A DNA stretch of 64,000 nt. It comes from Chitinophagaceae bacterium. Lineage in GTDB: Bacteria; Bacteroidota; Bacteroidia; Chitinophagales; Chitinophagaceae. Location: positions 62,001 through 126,000 of the forward strand of contig JADJOC010000009.1 of assembly GCA_016713965.1 (NCBI GenBank). The letters are read 5' to 3'. The notes under the pieces are model-generated. The model was not told the DNA's origin. It saw only the letters and a program-made list of their open reading frames with translations, and ran no database searches. Shown here piece after piece: positions 62,835 through 64,000 of this stretch; the stretch's first letter is position 1, and every line of letters begins with the position of its first letter. The position numbers were made by a program, and so were the translations under genes.

Positions 62835-63572
62835 ATGACTTTTTTTAATCATTTCGGCCGTTATATTTTAATGATAAAGGGCATGTTTACCCGGCCCGAA
62901 AATATCCGGATGTACTGGAAGGAATTTATGCACCAGTGTTCAGAAATAGGCATTGGCTCATTTGGAATTGTAGCTATCATTTCAGTTTTTATGGGGGCGG
63001 TAAGCACAGTACAAACAGCTTACCAGTTAGTTAGCCCGTTAATTTCAAAATCAACTATAGCACAAATTGTAAGAGATACAGTGATATTAGAGTTTGCCCC
63101 CACCTTAGTATGTATTGTTTTGGCAGGTGTGGTAGGCAGTAAAATAGCGAGTGAGCTGGGCAATATGAGGGTAAGTGAACAAATAGATGCTTTGGAAATT
63201 ATGGGCATCAATACCAAAGCGTATTTAATAATGCCAAAAATTTTGGCAGCGCTGATTACCATTCCTATGCTGGTAGTTTTGGCCATGTGTTTAGGTATCT
63301 GGGGAGGCAGGCTGGCAGGATCTGCAGCAGGCATATTATCTACCCAAACCTATGACAGGGGGCTAATGGAAAATTTTATGCCATACAATGTGAATTTCGC
63401 ATTGATCAAAGCGTACACATTTGCTTTAATTATAAGTTCTATACCGGCATATTATGGATACCATGTAAAAGGTGGTGCCTTAGAAATAGGCCGGTCCAGC
63501 ACTACTTCTGTAGTAGTAAGCTGTGTGATGATTTTATTTGCAGATTATATTTTAGCAGCATTGCTGTTGTAA
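62835..63572 (+). CDS. mlaE: MlaE-type ABC transporter permease
   Basis: 245 residues with five to six membrane helices. MlaE signature: GIVAIISVFMGAVSTVQTAYQL, TVILEFAPTLVCIVLAGVVGSKIASELG and EQIDALEIMGIN. Permease of the system that moves phospholipids between the membranes. mlaF usually follows; here the next 130 bases hold a palindrome and then an S23-type gene, so the partner is either displaced by that insertion or beyond the window. Confidence 0.93.
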   Translation: MTFFNHFGRYILMIKGMFTRPENIRMYWKEFMHQCSEIGIGSFGIVAIISVFMGAVSTVQTAYQLVSPLISKSTIAQIVRDTVILEFAPTLVCIVLAGVVGSKIASELGNMRVSEQIDALEIMGINTKAYLIMPKILAALITIPMLVVLAMCLGIWGGRLAGSAAGILSTQTYDRGLMENFMPYNVNFALIKAYTFALIISSIPAYYGYHVKGGALEIGRSSTTSVVVSCVMILFADYILAALLL

Positions 63573-63582
63573 TACAGCAACA

Positions 63583-63695
63583 AGCTACAAGGGAGAAGCT
63601 GCAAGAGAAGAAAAATGATTTCAAAAGATGCTTTGTAAAAAATAAAATAATTAAATAATAATGCTTCTCTCCTTGCAGCTAATAATCTTGAAGCT
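63583..63695. repeat. CAAGCTG/CTTGCAGCT word palindrome
   Basis: AGCTACAAGGGAGAAGCTGCAAGAGAAG (63583-63610) pairs imperfectly with CTTCTCTCCTTGCAGCTAATAATCTTGAAGCT (63664-63695), around a 53-base AT-rich spacer. The right arm ends 8 bases before the start of the S23-type gene. Confidence 0.75.
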
Positions 63696-63703
63696 AATAT
63701 TTT

Positions 63704-63988
63704 ATGAAAGATTTTAAAAGATTAATTGTTTGGCAAAAAGGTTTTCGACTGGCTGTTGATTGTCATAAATTTTGCAAAAAGCTACCGCCTGAAGAAAAGT
63801 ATGAATTAGGATCCCAATTAAGACGTGCTTGTTTTTCAATATCTTTGAATATTGCTGAAGGCAGTGCTAAAGCCACAAATGCTCATAAAAAACTATTTCT
63901 GGAAAATGCCTTAGGGAGTGCTTATGAAGTAGAAACTTTATTGCTAGCTATTATGGTTGGTACATTAATCAATAAATTTTTAATATAA
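63704..63988 (+). CDS. Four-helix-bundle protein, S23/IVP family
   Basis: 94 residues in the read frame, starting MKDFKRLIVWQKGFRLAVDCHKFCKKLP, with SQLRRACFSISLNIAEGSAKAT and FLENALGSAYEVETLLL, the diagnostic S23 (23S rRNA intervening-sequence protein) pattern. The family usually runs to about 115-120 residues, so the end (AIMVGTLINKFLI) may come from another frameshift near 63945. Function is unknown; relatives include the Avd protein of diversity-generating retroelements. It is separated from mlaE by a word palindrome. Confidence 0.85.
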   Translation: MKDFKRLIVWQKGFRLAVDCHKFCKKLPPEEKYELGSQLRRACFSISLNIAEGSAKATNAHKKLFLENALGSAYEVETLLLAIMVGTLINKFLI

Positions 63989-64000
63989 TGTAAAGCAAAT

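Noticed and set aside
1..64000. tRNA, rRNA and riboswitch genes
   Set aside because: No T-loop, rRNA or known riboswitch pattern was recognised by eye on either strand; a covariance search would be needed for certainty.

Overview
The window looks like a chromosome segment of a Bacteroidota bacterium, most likely family Chitinophagaceae. The DNA is AT-rich. Several genes carry the Bacteroidota promoter -7 element TAnnTTTG, Shine-Dalgarno sequences are mostly absent, and the gene content is typical of the phylum (DUF3810, DUF2911, DUF6526 and GLPGLI-free secreted proteins, S9 and M28 peptidases, rpmF-plsX, a full-length glycine decarboxylase). No rRNA, tRNA or CRISPR array was seen.

Layout. 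1-5.3 kb: a cut secreted protein, a phosphopantetheinyl transferase, dCTP deaminase, a DUF3810 zinc-protease-like membrane protein and the yceD-rpmF-plsX lipid/ribosome operon. 5.4-15.3 kb: two inverted, decayed copies of an IS256/IS1249-like element around gcvP, a YkgJ-type Fe-S/zinc cluster protein, a prolyl oligopeptidase and a rhodanese. 15.3-21.3 kb: housekeeping genes (methyltransferase, DoxX, thioesterase, cinA, 2-oxoacid dehydrogenase E2). 21.3-35.4 kb: an accessory block of mostly unknown single genes separated by long intergenic repeats, with a TIGR04141/DUF6119-like protein, a ParDE toxin-antitoxin pair and a complete subclass B1 metallo-beta-lactamase. 35.4-45.8 kb: TMEM175 channel, DUF2911, a hydrolase divergent from a B12-binding radical SAM protein, an M28 peptidase, and an arginine/N-oxygenation-flavoured group (CtlX-like hydrolase, DUF1989, a GntA-like YqcI/YcgG haem hydroxylase, an ATP-grasp ligase). 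45.8-51.8 kb: a second accessory block with an ApaLI-like restriction-modification pair, a VIT1 transporter, a Crp-like regulator, DinB and an IS5-family element. 51.8-64 kb: secA, atpG, scpB, lysA, a thioredoxin-fold protein, DUF4442, maeB, mlaE and an S23-type four-helix-bundle gene.

The most unusual structure is a set of dispersed palindromes built from short tandem words (for example ACCACCG, CAACGAT, CACGAATT, AAGGAATA, CAAGCTG). They sit between genes as long hairpins, overlap stop codons (lysA, maeB, TMEM175) and have also entered coding sequence in frame, in a loop of GcvP and in the E2 linker. This resembles in principle the Rickettsia palindromic elements that insert into proteins.

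About twenty genes, including the essential secA and lysA, are broken by one-base changes, most of them in homopolymer runs. This pattern fits an uncorrected long-read assembly better than gene decay. Such genes are annotated here at their reconstructed full extent.
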